This document shows, piece by piece, positions 1 through 12,434 of a stretch of DNA of 64,000 nucleotides. Under the pieces are notes generated by a model that worked only from the letters and a program-made list of their open reading frames with translations, had not been told where the DNA came from and made no database searches. The position numbers and the translations under genes are program-made. Within the stretch, counting starts at the first letter, position 1. Every line of letters starts with the position of its first letter. The stretch comes from Anolis sagrei (taxonomy: Eukaryota; Chordata; Lepidosauria; Squamata; Anolidae), in contig NC_090023.1 of assembly GCF_037176765.1 (NCBI RefSeq), positions 108,506,366 to 108,570,365 on the forward strand, given 5' to 3'.

Positions 1-284
1 TGGCAAGATTTACTGCAGCTGCAGGTAGTGATTAACCTGCTGTGCTAAAGCTGGACTTAAATCTATGAGGAAGAGCAAGACTTCATCCTTCCTTTCCTTT
101 TAAAACTGGGACATTTTAAAAGTGGAGTGGTAGAGAATTAATTATGATTGCTCCTGCCAAATTGGGACAGTTGGAAGGTATGTTAACTGGAAAAAAATAG
201 GATTTATTTGTCATATTCTTCCTTCAGTGAATTGGTATGCAAAACCTTAATATGCAGATTAAATACATGTTATTAACAATCATC
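1..284. other. Intergenic, nothing recognised
   Basis: Nothing here reads as a gene or as a repeat I know. A short phrase at about 238-256 recurs at 2588-2606, so part of it may be repeat-derived. Confidence 0.4.
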
Positions 285-975
285 CTGTTTAAAGAGCTCC
301 ACTGGCTGCCGTTCATTTTCCGGTCCCAATTCAAGGTGCAGGTTTTGACCTACAAAGCCCTGAATGGTTTGGGACTCACCTATCTGCATGGCCCCATTTC
401 TGTGTACGAAACCACGTGATCTCTTCGATCATCTGGAGAGGCCCTGCTCATGCTCCCACCTCCTTCGCAGGCGCGATTGGTGGGGACGAGGGAGAGAGCC
501 TTCTCGGTGGTGGCCCCTCGACTCTGGAACTCACTTCCCAGGGACATTAGACATGCCCCAACTTTGGCAGTCTTTAGGAGGAGCCTGAAAACGTGGTTGT
601 TCCAGTGTTCCTTCCCAGAATAAGGAAACTCTCAGCAATATGCCCTCAAAATGCACTTTACCATTGATTTAGGACTGACTGCATTCCCTCAATTCTCTCT
701 GAAAATGTTCACGTCACGTCAACAGTATTTTAATTTTAATCTATTACATTTGGCCCGGCCATTGGTTTTTAACATGTTTGTATGTCACTGTTGATTGTTT
801 ATTGCTTATTTTTGTTATGTTTTATATGAATTGTATTGTATTGACCGTTTTATTTGATGTTTTTGTTTATTGATGCATTGTGAGCTTGGCCTCATGTAAG
901 CCACACCGAGTCCCTTGGGGAGATGGTAGCGGGGTACAAGTAAAGTATTATTATTATTATTACTATTATTATTAT
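285..975 (+). mobile_element. L2-type LINE 3' end
   Basis: The conceptual translation gives the C-terminal end of an L2-group reverse transcriptase protein (ELHWLPFIFRSQFKV, then TYKALNGL), followed in another frame by a remnant of the AFSVVAPRLWNSLP-type block. The 3' UTR follows with the phrase 'gccacaccgagtcccttggggagatgg' in slightly changed form and a terminal (ATT)n tail at about 948-976. The reading frame is broken by indels, so this is a dead 5'-truncated copy. The same family recurs at 9.9, 12.4 (reverse), 28.3 and 41.0 kb. Assignment to L2 rather than another CR1-group clade is from memory. Confidence 0.75.
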
Positions 976-1704
976 TGTGGCAGACAGGTTAGGCTGATGC
1001 ATAATGACTTAAACAAGGTCCTGCATAGCTGAATTTGGGACCAGATTCTCTTGTCCATTGGTAAGAAGCCATCTTACTATACCCTACATGCTGATTCCTG
1101 CACTGAAGATACCTTGCTGTTTACAGTTTCAACCTTTTGCCTTTCAGTTCTACAGAAACTGTAACAGATACGAAAGGATATTATTAGTATTCCAGTCATC
1201 TCCCTGTCCTCCCCTTTGGCTTTACGCTAATTGCCAGGGATATCAGCTACAGTGGGAAAGCTCCATCTTGTGGTTTCATTTATCAAGGATCACACATTTC
1301 ATTTCAAATTAACCCACTAGCCTAAAATGAAATGTACTTCTCCATGGTTGTTTTAACTAACCAAGGTTGCCAGACTGCCACCAAAAAATGTAGGGATTTT
1401 TCCAGGACCCGGATTCAACAGAGATCAAGTGAGGGAAAGAAGAATACTAACAATAACAGAAAATGACCCTAATACTTAACTGGTGTGATGCAATATGACC
1501 CCTGCATCTGCAGTACAAGCACCCATGGTTGCACTTACCTGTGTCCCAAAAAGCATGTTCTCTCTAGGAATTTCCTGGTCCTCCAGTGTGATTCTATGGT
1601 ACCCCTACACTGGAAGTTCAACATGATTCATTATTATCTGTGGTTTTATATTTCCATGGTAAGTCCAGGAATATATTCATCATAGATATGATGGTCATAA
1701 AATA
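976..1704. other. Intergenic, no gene recognised
   Basis: Short open frames occur (for example 1058-1312) but carry no recognisable motif, splice context or repeat identity. I see nothing I can name. Confidence 0.4.
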
Positions 1705-2282
1705 TACTGTACATACTCAAGTATAAGCCTAGTTTTTCAGACTCTTTTTTTAGGCTGAAAAAGCTCCCCTCGGCTTATACTTGAGCCAAGGTTATTTATT
1801 ATTTTGCTCTGTTATTAGTATTATTTTTATTATATTTATGTTATTACTCTATTATTATTTTATTACATTTATCATTTACTCTATTATTATTGATGTTATC
1901 GCATTTACATTATTTTACTCTATTATTTTTATTACATTTATTATTTTACTCTATTTATTACATTTATTATTTTGCTCTCTTTATTATTATTGGAAGGATA
2001 CGTAAGCACATTTACACTGAAGGAGTCTAGAATAATGGTTTCATCAGAGCTGGACAGTCTTACATTACAGTTTTATGTAAATATTCAAAAACATTTAACC
2101 TACTGGTACCTCAATTAATGTAATTTTATTGGTATCTAGTTTTATTTTGAAATTGACCAGTAGCTGCTGCATTTCCCACCCTCGGCTTATATTTGAGGCA
2201 ATACATTTTCCTAGTTTTTGTGGTAAAATTAGGTCCTTTGGCTTATATTCGGGTAGGCTTATATTTGAGTATATACGGTAGC
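1705..2282. mobile_element. Terminal-inverted-repeat DNA element (ACTCAAGTATAAGCC family)
   Basis: The left end reads 'actcaagtataagcc' and the right end 'ggcttatatttgagtatata', which are inverted copies of each other. Between them lies a long A/T region of ATT/TTTATT repeats. A second longer copy of the same family occupies 25077-26578. No transposase is present, so this is a non-autonomous element, probably of the mariner/Tigger or hAT type; the superfamily is uncertain. Confidence 0.65.
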
Positions 2283-2388
2283 TAAAGCAATTTAACACTT
2301 TGACTATAACTCGTGAATAATTAAAAGGGCTCCGTAGAAAATGTCCACAGTCAATTTCTGGTCCCATTTGCACTGTCATATAATGCAG

Positions 2389-2433
<45 letters not shown>

Positions 2434-2918
2434 GGGCATTTCTATCCCATCCTTCTTACCTCCAAAGAGGGACTCAAATGATTATATGACAGTGTAGATG
2501 GGACCTCTGAAAGGCCTGAGTCTAGATAAGATACATGATCAGTGGCAATTGGAAAGGAGGGCAAGGGAAATCAATAAAGTGTTTGGATGCAAAACCTTAA
2601 TATGCAAATTATTTTTTTTAATTCCCCAGGACATTCCACCTCACCCCTTTTCTGGATAAGCCCTGGGTTTGAAAAGCCACCCAGAGAGCCGATATAAAGA
2701 GTTTCAGATCATACCAGCAGCAGACAAAAATGATTTGGGATAAATAAAATTGAATTGATCTCCAAAATAAAATCAAGGGGAAATGCTCAAGAATACCATA
2801 GACTTGTGCCGGAGGATCTAGAAAATACCTATAGAGGACATCTTTCATTAGACATGGATAAATTAAACAAGAGATACTGGTTCTACAGATACATGAATCA
2901 TACTGTACATCTACTCAT
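2283..2918. other. Intergenic with (TTA)n microsatellite
   Basis: A (TTA/ATT)n microsatellite fills about 2390-2434 and is the sole source of a poly-isoleucine open frame on the - strand. The remainder has no feature I recognise. Confidence 0.6.
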
Positions 2919-3162
2919 TTTAGCGTATTGATTGCTGGCAGGACTGAAGACCGACAGGTCTGAGGTTCGAATCCACGGAGATCACGGATGAGCTCCCTCT
3001 GTCGGCTCCAGCTCCCTATGCGGGGACATGAGAGAAGCCTCCCACAAGGATGATAAAATATCTGGGCGTCCCCTGGGCAATGTCCTTGCAGACGGCCAAT
3101 TCTCTGACGCCAGAAGCGACTTGCAGTTTTGCAAGTTGCTCCTGACAGGACCAAAAAAAAAG
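2919..3162 (+). mobile_element. tRNA-derived short SINE
   Basis: A tRNA-like head with a B-box-like 'ggttcgaatcc' at about 2963 is followed by the conserved body 'gacatgagagaagcctccca' and the tail 'cagaagcgacttgcag', ending in an A-rich run at 3152-3162. The same family recurs at 16642-16886 (reverse), 36868-37095, 42313-42536 and 52885-53128, which allows the ends to be judged by comparison. Confidence 0.8.
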
Positions 3163-4149
3163 AGAGCATTGACAGCATTCTTTGCAATACCCACTTATTG
3201 CCTCTAGATGGTGCCTTTTCCATTTTATAAGACCGTTTGTAGTACCATAAATATATTCACAAAATAATGTATAGCCAGAACTATAGATAGCAGAAAACAG
3301 TATGTAACAGTAGGAAAGGCTAAATCCTGCTATAATCACTTGTAATGACTTCTGTTCTTGATGGAGTGAGGATTCCTTGTGTGTTGACAGGGATATATGA
3401 AAGTCTACATAATTTTCCAAACACACAGTTTCTGGGTTTGGGATGCTAATATGCCCTGACCATAGGGTCAATTTGTTTAGTATGCAATATAGAAATATAT
3501 AGAATAAATCTTTTTTGGAGCATAAGGCAGAACGTTCCTCACCACTGGTTCTGCTGGCTAAGGCTGTTGGAAATTGCAGTTCAACAACATCTGGAGGACT
3601 GCAGAATTCCCACCATTGCCTCAGATGGATGGGTGGATAGATAGGGAAACAAAAAGATAGAGAGGTAGATGGTTGGGTATGTATTTAAGCTAGTGTGAGT
3701 AAGTACAAGTGAAGGAAGCACTAATATTTCTTCTTATTTCCAAAACTTGGTGGAATTCAGTTTATCTACAATTACAGGCATGGAGGGAAGGTAAATGTAG
3801 CAGCAAGAAAACAGCTTTATAAAACTAAGCTCCTAATCCAATTTGCAAAGCAACTGACAAGATCCTTCCTGGGATGCAGTGAATGCACTTCAAATGGAAA
3901 TAAAGGACAGACAGCTCTTAAGGTCATGAGGTAGATACTCATGATGGCACACCATAGTGAGAGCGAGTGTGATCGAGTGGGCAAAGGGCAGCCCTCCATG
4001 TGCTCTTAGTCTGCCAATCCTCTCTTCCTTAGCCTTCAGTAAAGCAAATTGCAAAAGATCATGTGAGCAACAAAAACTGGACGCCACTGTTGCACACCCT
4101 TGGACTCACACATACTATGTTCAAATGCAACCAAAGATGAATTTACATT
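3163..4149. other. Intergenic, no gene recognised
   Basis: A faint old element may lie at 3515-3605 ('ctggttctgctggctaagg'). The open frames at 3016-3471 and 3817-4169 show no family motif. Confidence 0.4.
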
Positions 4150-4665
4150 ACATTAACTGCCATGGCTAACCCATGGTTAGCACAGCAGGTTAAACCACCA
4201 GCTGCAGAAGGTTGGCAGTTCAAACCATGGGTGGAATGAGCTCCCGCCATCAGCCCTAGCTTCTGCTTACTTGGCAGTTCAAAAACAGTAATGTGAGTAG
4301 ATCAATAGGTACCCCTTTGGCAGGGAGGTAAAAGGCGCCCATGAAGACATGCTAGTAATTCAATCAGGAAAGTGTCTACAGACAACAGGCCCCCTCGGCA
4401 TGGAAAAATGGAACAACAGCACCTCCCCATGGCTGGAGTCAAGCACAGCCTCCAGATGCCAGAAATGAAAAAGAGGGAAGCCTTGTCTCTGTCTATGTAC
4501 TGCCTGTATTTGTTGTTAATTGTATAATGACACTGAATGTTTGTCATATATGAATTCTGTAATCCGCTTTGAGTCCCCTCAGGGAGATAGAGTAGCCGTC
4601 CTGAGTCCCCCTTCAGCGGTAGAGAAGAGACGGGGTAGAAATACTGGAAATAAATAAATAAATAG
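4150..4665 (+). mobile_element. Sauria-type composite SINE with LINE-like tail
   Basis: A diverged tRNA-like head ('gcacagcaggttaaacca') is followed by 'gtgagtagatcaataggtac', diagnostic of the Sauria SINE body. The 3' part reads 'ccgctttgagtcccctcagg' and ends in an (AAAT)n tail at 4650-4664, as in a LINE 3' end. A reverse-oriented relative lies at 40197-40625. Confidence 0.7.
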
Positions 4666-4667
4666 TT

Positions 4668-4810
4668 TTACAGTGTTTTAAGCCCTCTCTGCAAAAAAGA
4701 GTGCTGGTGTCTCACCAAACTACAAATTGCAGGATTTCATGGTATTGAATCATAGCAGTTAAAGTGGTGTCAAACTGCATGAAATCTAGTGTGTAGGTGT
4801 ATGCTCAGCC
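4668..4810. mobile_element. Short hAT-like MITE (ATTAATGCAGTTTGACACC family)
   Basis: The sequence 'agcagttaaagtggtgtcaa' near 4756 and a 'ctacaaattgcaggatttcat' core identify a small repeat family. Relatives occur at 13355-13440, 24008-24140, 38340-38533 and 51850-52020. No coding capacity. Confidence 0.55.
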
Positions 4811-5034
4811 ATCAAATTCATTAGATGGCTTTGAACCTACAGCTTTGCCCTATCTAAACCATCTAATAAAGTTGTTAACTGGTAATCAAATGAAGAGATC
4901 CTGAGGAAACTCATCTGAATTCCCTGGAGGAAAGGTGAAATGGAAGTGCAAGGTTGGCTATCCCTTATCCAAAATGCTTGGAACCAGAAGTGTTTTCAAT
5001 TTCTTAGGTTTTTGAATACTTGTATTTGTATATG

Positions 5035-5450
5035 TATATTTATTTATTTATTTAATGTAAAGCATTTATATTCCACCCTTCTCACCTCAAAGGAGACTTA
5101 AGGCAGAGCACAACATATAAACGGTAAACATTCAATGCCGAAACATACTAGACTGTACACATATAAAAGCATTAAAATCACTAAACTTGATGTTAAAATC
5201 CTCTGTTTAAACCTGTTTCAACCATCTATATTGAATCTGATTGGCATAATAAGCGTTCTTATCGCTGCCTCATTGAACAGTCCCAAAGGTTCAGTCCCAC
5301 AGCCAAGTTTTTCTCATCCTTCTAAAGGACAGGAGGAGGGGGCTGATGTAATCTCATTAGGAAGTAAGTTCCATAGCTGAGGGGCAATCACTGAGAAGCC
5401 CCCCTCTCTCTCATACCTGCCAATCGTACCTGAGAATGAGATATCTTAGA
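5035..5450 (-). mobile_element. L2-type LINE 3' end, reverse strand
   Basis: On the - strand the sequence reads GFSVIAPQLWNLLPNEI, the block typical of the L2 C-terminus, followed toward 5035 by the 3' UTR and a (TTTA)n-type end at 5038-5056. The copy is truncated and diverged. Confidence 0.65.
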
Positions 5451-6549
5451 GATAGGACTTAAGTCTGAACCTGAAATTAATTTAGGTTTCATATACATCT
5501 TCTACACATAACCTGAATGTAATTGTGTACACAATATTGTAAACAATGTTGTGCATGAAGCAAAATTTGTGTACTATTGAACCATTTTGGAATTCCTGTA
5601 GAAATAAATCCACTTCCTGAGTCATGTTTCAGTTGTACATGCACACGTGGCTTTTGAGCAGCCTCCCTTTCCAGGAAGTCTCTGGATCATTAAGCAACTC
5701 ACCAATTTAACTTGGGTAAAATGTTGGGAATCTCCCTACAGAAGAACAGCAGACTATGAAAAAAGTAAAATAAAGAAACATCACTGCTTTGTATGAAACT
5801 TTCTTAAAAGAAACCCGGGAAGGAGGATTGGCAAGTCTGTGTTCAAATCTACCTAACAGAGAAGGACTGCACACCATACTATAGTCACATTTCAGTTGTT
5901 TGTTCCAGCTGGTTAAAGGCTATTGCAGGGTGGGATGGGATCTCTAAAAATAACCTTGGTGTACATGTTGCATCTAGAATATTGATTTGATTGTTTTGCC
6001 TCAGTGCACTCTGAAATATCCCTTTTAAGATCTCTGAACCGTAATGCAGTGGCCATATTGATGATTGCTATCTGTGTGTAAGTGTGTGAATACACATGTG
6101 CATCCAGGAAGACACGTCCATATATTTTAGTATTGAAAAATTACCCTTTTTTAACTAATGGAAAGCTGTGATACGATGATAACATAAGGGCTTGCTATAT
6201 TTGGCTGGTACAAATATAACTAGCAGCATGTCAGGGTCAGGCTAGTATTCAGATCTAGAGTTGACGAGTCTGCAGATTGTCAGGACTTCTGAGGTCAGTG
6301 TCTTGCCAAGAGCCGAGCCCTGGGTGCAGTACAACAAAAACATTGCTGCGTTGATGAGGCAAAGGCAGAAGGCCACACGACTAATGAAGATGTCAGGCAA
6401 GGAAAATCACAATTGTTTATGTCATCAGATGAAGGGTTTGGACAGACATTTATGGGCATAAACCTGCAGTTCTTTTCAACAGAAAGAGCAAGGGAGCCCA
6501 AATGCAGTTAGAATAGTCTACCTCATTTGGAGCAAAGCAATGCATAAAG
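5451..6549. other. Intergenic, no gene recognised
   Basis: Several 60-70 codon frames exist but none shows a known domain or exon-like borders. Confidence 0.4.
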
Positions 6550-6730
6550 CCAGCTCTCCACATCTGCGGATTCTGCATCCACAGATCCAGTCACCCACGG
6601 CTTGAAAGAATTTTTGAAAAAAATCCAAAAAGCAAGCCTTGGTCTTCCAGTTTTATATAAAGGGCCCCATTTTATGGGACTTCAGCATCTAGAGATTTTG
6701 GTTTTTATGCAGTGTCCTGAAGCCAAACCC
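6550..6730. mobile_element. Possible Tigger-like MITE remnant
   Basis: The phrase 'tctgcggattctgcatccac' followed by 'agagattttggtttttatg' resembles a common vertebrate mariner/Tigger-derived short element. Ends and duplication are not clear. Confidence 0.35.
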
Positions 6731-7554
6731 TGGCAGATACAGAGCCCAAAGGTGAGGGAGGGCACACCCACCCACTTCTCTAACCCCCCATTTTCCCCTG
6801 AAACTTATTTTAAAAGATTCCTGCCCATCGCAATACCTCTTCTCGTGTCCTCCTGGCGCAGGAAAATTACACTGGAGGAATTTTCCTCCTCACCCTTCCC
6901 ATTTCCTCAGGCATCATTTTCTCATGCCAGGAGGACCTGAGAAGAGGCTCTATGGTGGCCAGGAACATTTTTAGTAAATTTAAAGGGGGAAATGAGGGGC
7001 TTCGGGGTGGCTACATGCTATCTTGATTTCAATCGGAGTGGCCTGTAGTCACTCCTCTGGGAAAGCCCAAGGTTTGAGTGGGTGGGTAGAGACAAGAGCC
7101 CACACTGTATAGAAGCACCACGGAGACTTAGTAGGCCACAAACTGAACATAAGTCAATACTGTAATATAACAGCTTTAAAAAACCAATGCTGTTCTAGGC
7201 TACATCAGTAGGAACACTGTCTATTAATCAAGGGATAGAATAGTTCTACTCTTTTCTGCTTTGGTCAGGCCTCTCCTGGAATACAGTTTCCAGTGCTGAG
7301 CACCACAACTCAAGAAAGATATTGACAGCTGGCAGATGTCCCAAGAAGGGAAACCACTGTAAAAGGTTTTGAACCCAAGCCCAATGAAGAGTGGCTTAGG
7401 GAGTAATGTTTTGTTTAGCTTAGAGATGTAAGAAGTGACATGATAGGTTTAAATATTTGTAAGGATGCCATATGGAAGATGGGGCAAGGACATTAAGCAA
7501 TTAATTCTAATCTAGGAATAGGGATACCATCTAAACGTTAACAACTCCCTGGGT
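6731..7554. other. Intergenic, no gene recognised
   Basis: The stretch 7240-7450 ('tggtcaggcctctcctggaatac') resembles a CR1 ORF2 C-terminal remnant on the + strand, but it is too diverged to delimit. Confidence 0.35.
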
Positions 7555-7690
7555 ATAATAGCTGGATAACAGTGCAGTATGCTGCCTCAGAGGAAGGCAA
7601 TGGCAAATCCTCACTCAAGCAAATCTTGTGATAGGTTCATCTTAGGGTTGCCATAAAGCAACTTGAAGGTACACACACCACTGTCAACAA
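7555..7690 (-). mobile_element. MIR-like tRNA SINE fragment, reverse
   Basis: It contains 'gaggaaggcaatggcaaatcc' and 'gttgccataaagcaacttgaagg', the body and tail of a SINE family also seen at 16090-16285, 20150-20290, 44588-44795, 52265-52340, 62960-63095 and 63768-63985. Confidence 0.6.
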
Positions 7691-7924
7691 ATATAATACA
7701 ATCACCATTCTCATATAATTATTATTTACATATTAGATAGCCCCCCCCCCCTTCTCTTTCCAGTGTGCCTTTGAATGACAGTTAGTCCTTGTTCATGAAT
7801 GCCTGGTCCTAATTTACTCATAAGGTTGTATTCAGCACTTTACCCCCAGCCTCAACCCTATATTTTGCTTTTTGCACAAGCCCACGCCCTGCCTTCTCTA
7901 ATCTGATCATGCCCACCATATTCC

Positions 7925-8143
7925 TGGTTACTGGTGGTTGAGGTTGATTTGATAAATTTTATGATGCTTTTATACTCTGCTGTTTTTAATTGTTTTAATT
8001 AGATTGTTTATGTTATATTATATGTTATTATGTTATTAACTGTGTTTTAGTTGGTAAATTTTTGTTGTATGCTCTGGGCTTGGTTCCCATGTAAGCCGCC
8101 CCGAGTCCCTTCGGGGAGATGGTGGTGGGGTGTAAAAATGAAG

Positions 8144-8181
<38 letters not shown>
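7925..8181 (+). mobile_element. L2-type LINE 3' UTR tail
   Basis: Only the 3' UTR remains: 'gtaagccgccccgagtccct' at about 8092 and a (GTT)n microsatellite tail at 8140-8181. Confidence 0.75.
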
Positions 8182-9860
8182 AGATCCTTATAATCAGCAT
8201 TAAACTTGGTTATAATGATCTGGAGATCAGGTTCTCTTTACTACTAGCCTGGAACAACCAGAAATTCTTGCTCTTCCGAGATCTTAAAGACAGTCAGATG
8301 GAATGTGATGGCAGTGATTGTCATTCTAATGTAACATCACACATCTCCAAGATAAGAACAGTAGGAACAAGTTGCGCTTCTTGAAGCACACACACAATAG
8401 ATTATGCATATTATTCTATAAATGCACTTAATGAATTGCTTGGCCATGTCTTTCACAATACAGAATCACAAAGGTTTCATTTATTTGCCTTATTTGACAG
8501 CTCTTAAATTCACCGGGCCAATACTATATTTCTCTTGTACTTTGTCATATTTTGTCTATTGCCTGTTAGGGAAGGAAACAAAGAGAAAACAAATTAATTT
8601 GCAAAATATTTTTATTCAAGAAAACACAACAGAGAGAGACATTTTAGATATATAAAACAACACAAATACATACGATGCAAATATAAACAATTACAGACTT
8701 TCCACTCTCAATCTAATGGATATTATGCTTCACCTCTTCAAACACTAGTGTAACCACACTTCTACTTAGGGCAACACTTTACTAATTCATGACTACTAAA
8801 GTTAATAAATGCCCCATCATTGTTGTGGAGAGGTGATAAACAGGTCCTCGTCTTTTTTAAAGTTTGTCAATATTAGAAAAAACTTTATGTTCAGGAAGAC
8901 TTGTTAGCTGATTGGCTGCCTACCGAGGAAGGGGTTTTCAATGGGAAGCAAATGCTGACCTTTATTGGTGTGTTTTCAAACTTCATTCAAAACAATGTCT
9001 TAACATAATAATTTATTTGCATTTGTATATTATAGCTTTGAGTTTTATTTTTCCCCATAGTGGGAGTCTTGGTTTTGTGAGAAACGTAATATATACATTA
9101 AATAAGTAAATGTATAGTAGGAGTATGGCAGCTAAATAATAATAATAATACCATAAGGAAATTGTGCCATTGAGTATGAAGAGTTATTTCTTAAATTTAG
9201 AACAAAAAAAGGCCAAGTTCTGCAATTCTTAAGAAACACTTGTCTCACCTATCTGTGTGAGGTTTCCCCAATTTGGTTCATTTTAGATGTGTTGGATTAC
9301 ATAATCCTCAACTAGCATGACCAACAGGAAGTGCTACTCTGTAGATGTCATTAAACTGTGACCAAAACAGTTCTGCCCTCTCTTAGATAACCAGCATGTA
9401 TGACACAAATGGCATCAAAGGAAACACTTCACGAAGATGCAGGGTGTGTTCTTCAATCATATGGGAACATCAGTTGCTACAGGATATGCCTGAGGGAATG
9501 AAAGCATATCCAGAACAATTTCCTTATGTGCTACATGATGGTGTTGCTTTGCCTTTCCAGGGTGCTTAAAAAAATAGCAGAACATGAGCATTTATCCTTA
9601 CTGGATGCACACAGCCTCACTGTTCCTTTTCTGTACAAAACAATCCCCCTGTGACTGGTCATCCCCCACCCCCACATTACCATATTAAAATAGTTACTTG
9701 AAGGACCCAGATTCCGTTTATGTGCTATTGCTGTTTGGATAGGAGATGGTGGAGTGCTTCTTTTGTTATGTGGTCATCTACTTGTAGTATTTGGTAGTAC
9801 ATATGGCTATTAGGTATTAGATGGGCTTTCAAGTGTGAATGGCGGAGTCCTGTTTTATTA
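8182..9860. other. Intergenic, no gene recognised
   Basis: A/T-rich. The part from about 8598 to 8720 ('tttttattcaagaaaacaca') could be the reverse strand of an L1 3' UTR, but this is weak. No exons recognised. Confidence 0.35.
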
Positions 9861-10510
9861 TAAAGAAATTGTACATGATCTCTTTGAAGGAGGCCCTCCT
9901 CTCGCTCCCACCTCTGTCGCAAGTGCAATATGTGGGGATGCGTGGGAGGGCCTTCTCTGTGGTGGCCCCTCAGCTCTGGAACTTGCTACCCGGAGAGATT
10001 AGGCAAGCACCCACTTTGGCAGCCTTCAGGAAAAACCTCAAAACCTGGTGGTTCCGATGTGCTTTCGACGAATTAACAATAAATCCCCATATCACGACCA
10101 TTTCAGCACAAAATGTCCTTTTCATGCACTTTATCTCATCCCTTAGTGAAAATTAAACCCCATTGTCTGTCCCATCTGAATCACCCACTAGTTACACTAC
10201 TCCATCCATCTATCTCACCCAGGGTTTTTACAATTTTACCCCTCGAATTTGGCCCAGCCCACTGAACTCAATTTCTATTATTTTATTTTATTTATCTTAT
10301 CCTGTGTTTACCTTATTGTATTACTGTGTTATTAGTTGTATTTTATTTGACGTTATTATTTGCTGTATGTATTTTATTTTTCTTTATTGTATTGCTGGGC
10401 TTGGCCTCATGTTAGATGCCCCGAGCCCTCTTGGAGAGATGGTGGAAGGGTATAAATAAAGTTTTTATCATCATCATCGTCATCGTCATCCTCATACTCA
10501 TCCTCATCAT
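9861..10510 (+). mobile_element. L2-type LINE 3' end
   Basis: The frame 9839-10156 carries EALLSLPPLSQVQ, then RGRAFSVVAPQLWNLLPGEIRQAPTLAAF in sequence, and KTWWF: the C-terminus of an L2-type protein. The 3' UTR includes 'ttggcctcatgttagatgcc' and ends in an (ATC)n tract at 10468-10511. It is relatively well preserved compared with the copy at 285. Confidence 0.8.
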
Positions 10511-11454
10511 CAATGTCCTTTAATTTTTCTGCACATTACTAGAACTCTAAAAATGTGGCCAGTCTAGGGACTCTATCACATGACACCTCCACCCCCCCCC
10601 CCCCAACGTGCCATTTTGCCAGCATTTGTGGTGAAATGGCAGGTGCGCAGCAAGGGAATATTGTTGCCCATCCAATGGAGCCAGCGCAATATGGGAGCCT
10701 TCCTGTATTGACGAGGAAACATTCTAGGATGCCGTTTGGGGTTGGGGTCTCTGCTAGAAATTTAGGCACGTTGTGTGATGGGTTTCTTCCCCATCTGTCC
10801 TTCAACTGGCTAGTAAGCATTCTAGGCCACTTAAATTGGTAAGTGTGATGAGGTCCTAAAAGTGCATCATATGTATTCAGAGGTTTTGTTTGAACATCTG
10901 CTTAACTTACAAAAGCAGTTACATTTGTAGATTAATCCAGAGTGCTCAGCGTATTTTATAATTACAATATGCAGCGTGGATTTTCTTGTTCCTCCTGCTG
11001 AGAGGGCAAGAGAGAAAGCAAGAGAGAAAATGTAAAAGATAAGCTATCCTTTCCATTGTTTGGCAACTTTAAATCTTGTCCTTTACGCAGAAACACCCAG
11101 CAGTGAAATCAAAAAGATACATTTCTATGCAGTATTTTTAGAACCTGGACATCAACAATATTGATCTATTGTATAGGTGCGATCCTCCACAACTTCTGTC
11201 TGGATTGTGGTCAGACATTGGTTTCCTGTGTGGTTACACACCCGACGGGGCACATGTTCCCGTATCTAACTCTGACTAGGTCTGAAATTGCATCCACAGA
11301 CATTTGAGCATGAGCCCCACTAAACAAGTTGAGACTTACTTCCAAATGAAGATGTAATACTGCACTGAAAGGCACTCTGCCTGCCTGGATTGCATGTATC
11401 ATACACAGTGAGAAAGATAATTTCTAGTCTCTCCCTAGCAATAATAAACCATGC

Positions 11455-11509
<55 letters not shown>

Positions 11510-12387
11510 GGAAGAATCTCATGTCATATATAGCATTCATGATTTTCTTTGTTGGGGAGACCTTTGTACAGGGACTCAGAAGACCCATGTCGAAATCCCC
11601 ACATAAAGCTCAATAGGTAAGGTGAGGCAAGACACAGTGCATATCTACACTGACCACTTAGGCTGAATGGAGCTAATTTGGGGTAGCATAGGGCAAGACA
11701 ACCTTAATACAGCCTTGCCTCATGTTAACCAGAGTTGGGGAATACCCTAAATTCTGAGCAAGAATTCAAAGTATCCCCAGCCTTTGAGCCTGTCTGAACA
11801 GTAGGGCCAGTTCCAAAATGGAACCAGCTGCACCTGCTCCCACTTGGACCGGGGCACCCAGGGACACAGGATGGCACTTACCATCCCTTCCTATCCACCT
11901 TGTCTTCAGCTGCAACAAGAGCCCTATCTGCAGTAACCGTGGTCAGTCACCAGGCTGATAAAGTGAGTGGGGGAGAGAAGGGAAGATTCCTCCTATCCTA
12001 CCCCTTTCTTGTGGCCCCATCTCCCAAGGTGATCTCGCTGCAGGTGAAGACTGACAGGTAGAACATGAAGGATGGGAGGAAACAGAAAGGGTGACTGTCC
12101 GACAGAAAGATGAGAGTTCAGTGCTGATAGGCAGTCAGGATTCCCTCCTGCCTCTGTGGAATTGGCTCCAGGATAGTGGGTCAGAGTAGATCTGCCCACA
12201 GGTTCATAATGAGGGTTGTATCACCTAGATATGATGGAAAGGGGGACGGTTAACATTGTGAGCAGGGTGATAGCTACAATGCAATTAATTTTTCTTTTAT
12301 TTCTTATATTTCAAACATTGTACAGGTAATCCAAAAATTCAGTCAAACATTTAGAAATACCATTTAGGCATTCAAAGAAAAGGGGCA
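10511..12387. other. Intergenic with simple repeats
   Basis: There is a poly-C run at about 10589-10603 and a long (GAAA)n microsatellite at 11457-11511. No gene-like signal was recognised; the open frames at 10539-10842 on both strands overlap each other and lack any motif. Confidence 0.5.
11457..11511. repeat. (GAAA)n microsatellite
   Basis: About 13 near-perfect GAAA units in tandem, directly visible. Confidence 0.95.
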
Positions 12388-12390
12388 ATA

Positions 12391-12434
<44 letters not shown>

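Noticed and set aside
2095-2439. 114-codon frame beginning with poly-isoleucine
   Set aside because: It starts in a (TTA)n microsatellite and runs into a TIR element; no protein features.
2955-2975. tRNA gene suggested by B-box-like sequence
   Set aside because: It is the head of a SINE with the usual SINE body and A tail; the same applies to 16800-16886, 36870, 37115, 42313 and 52885.
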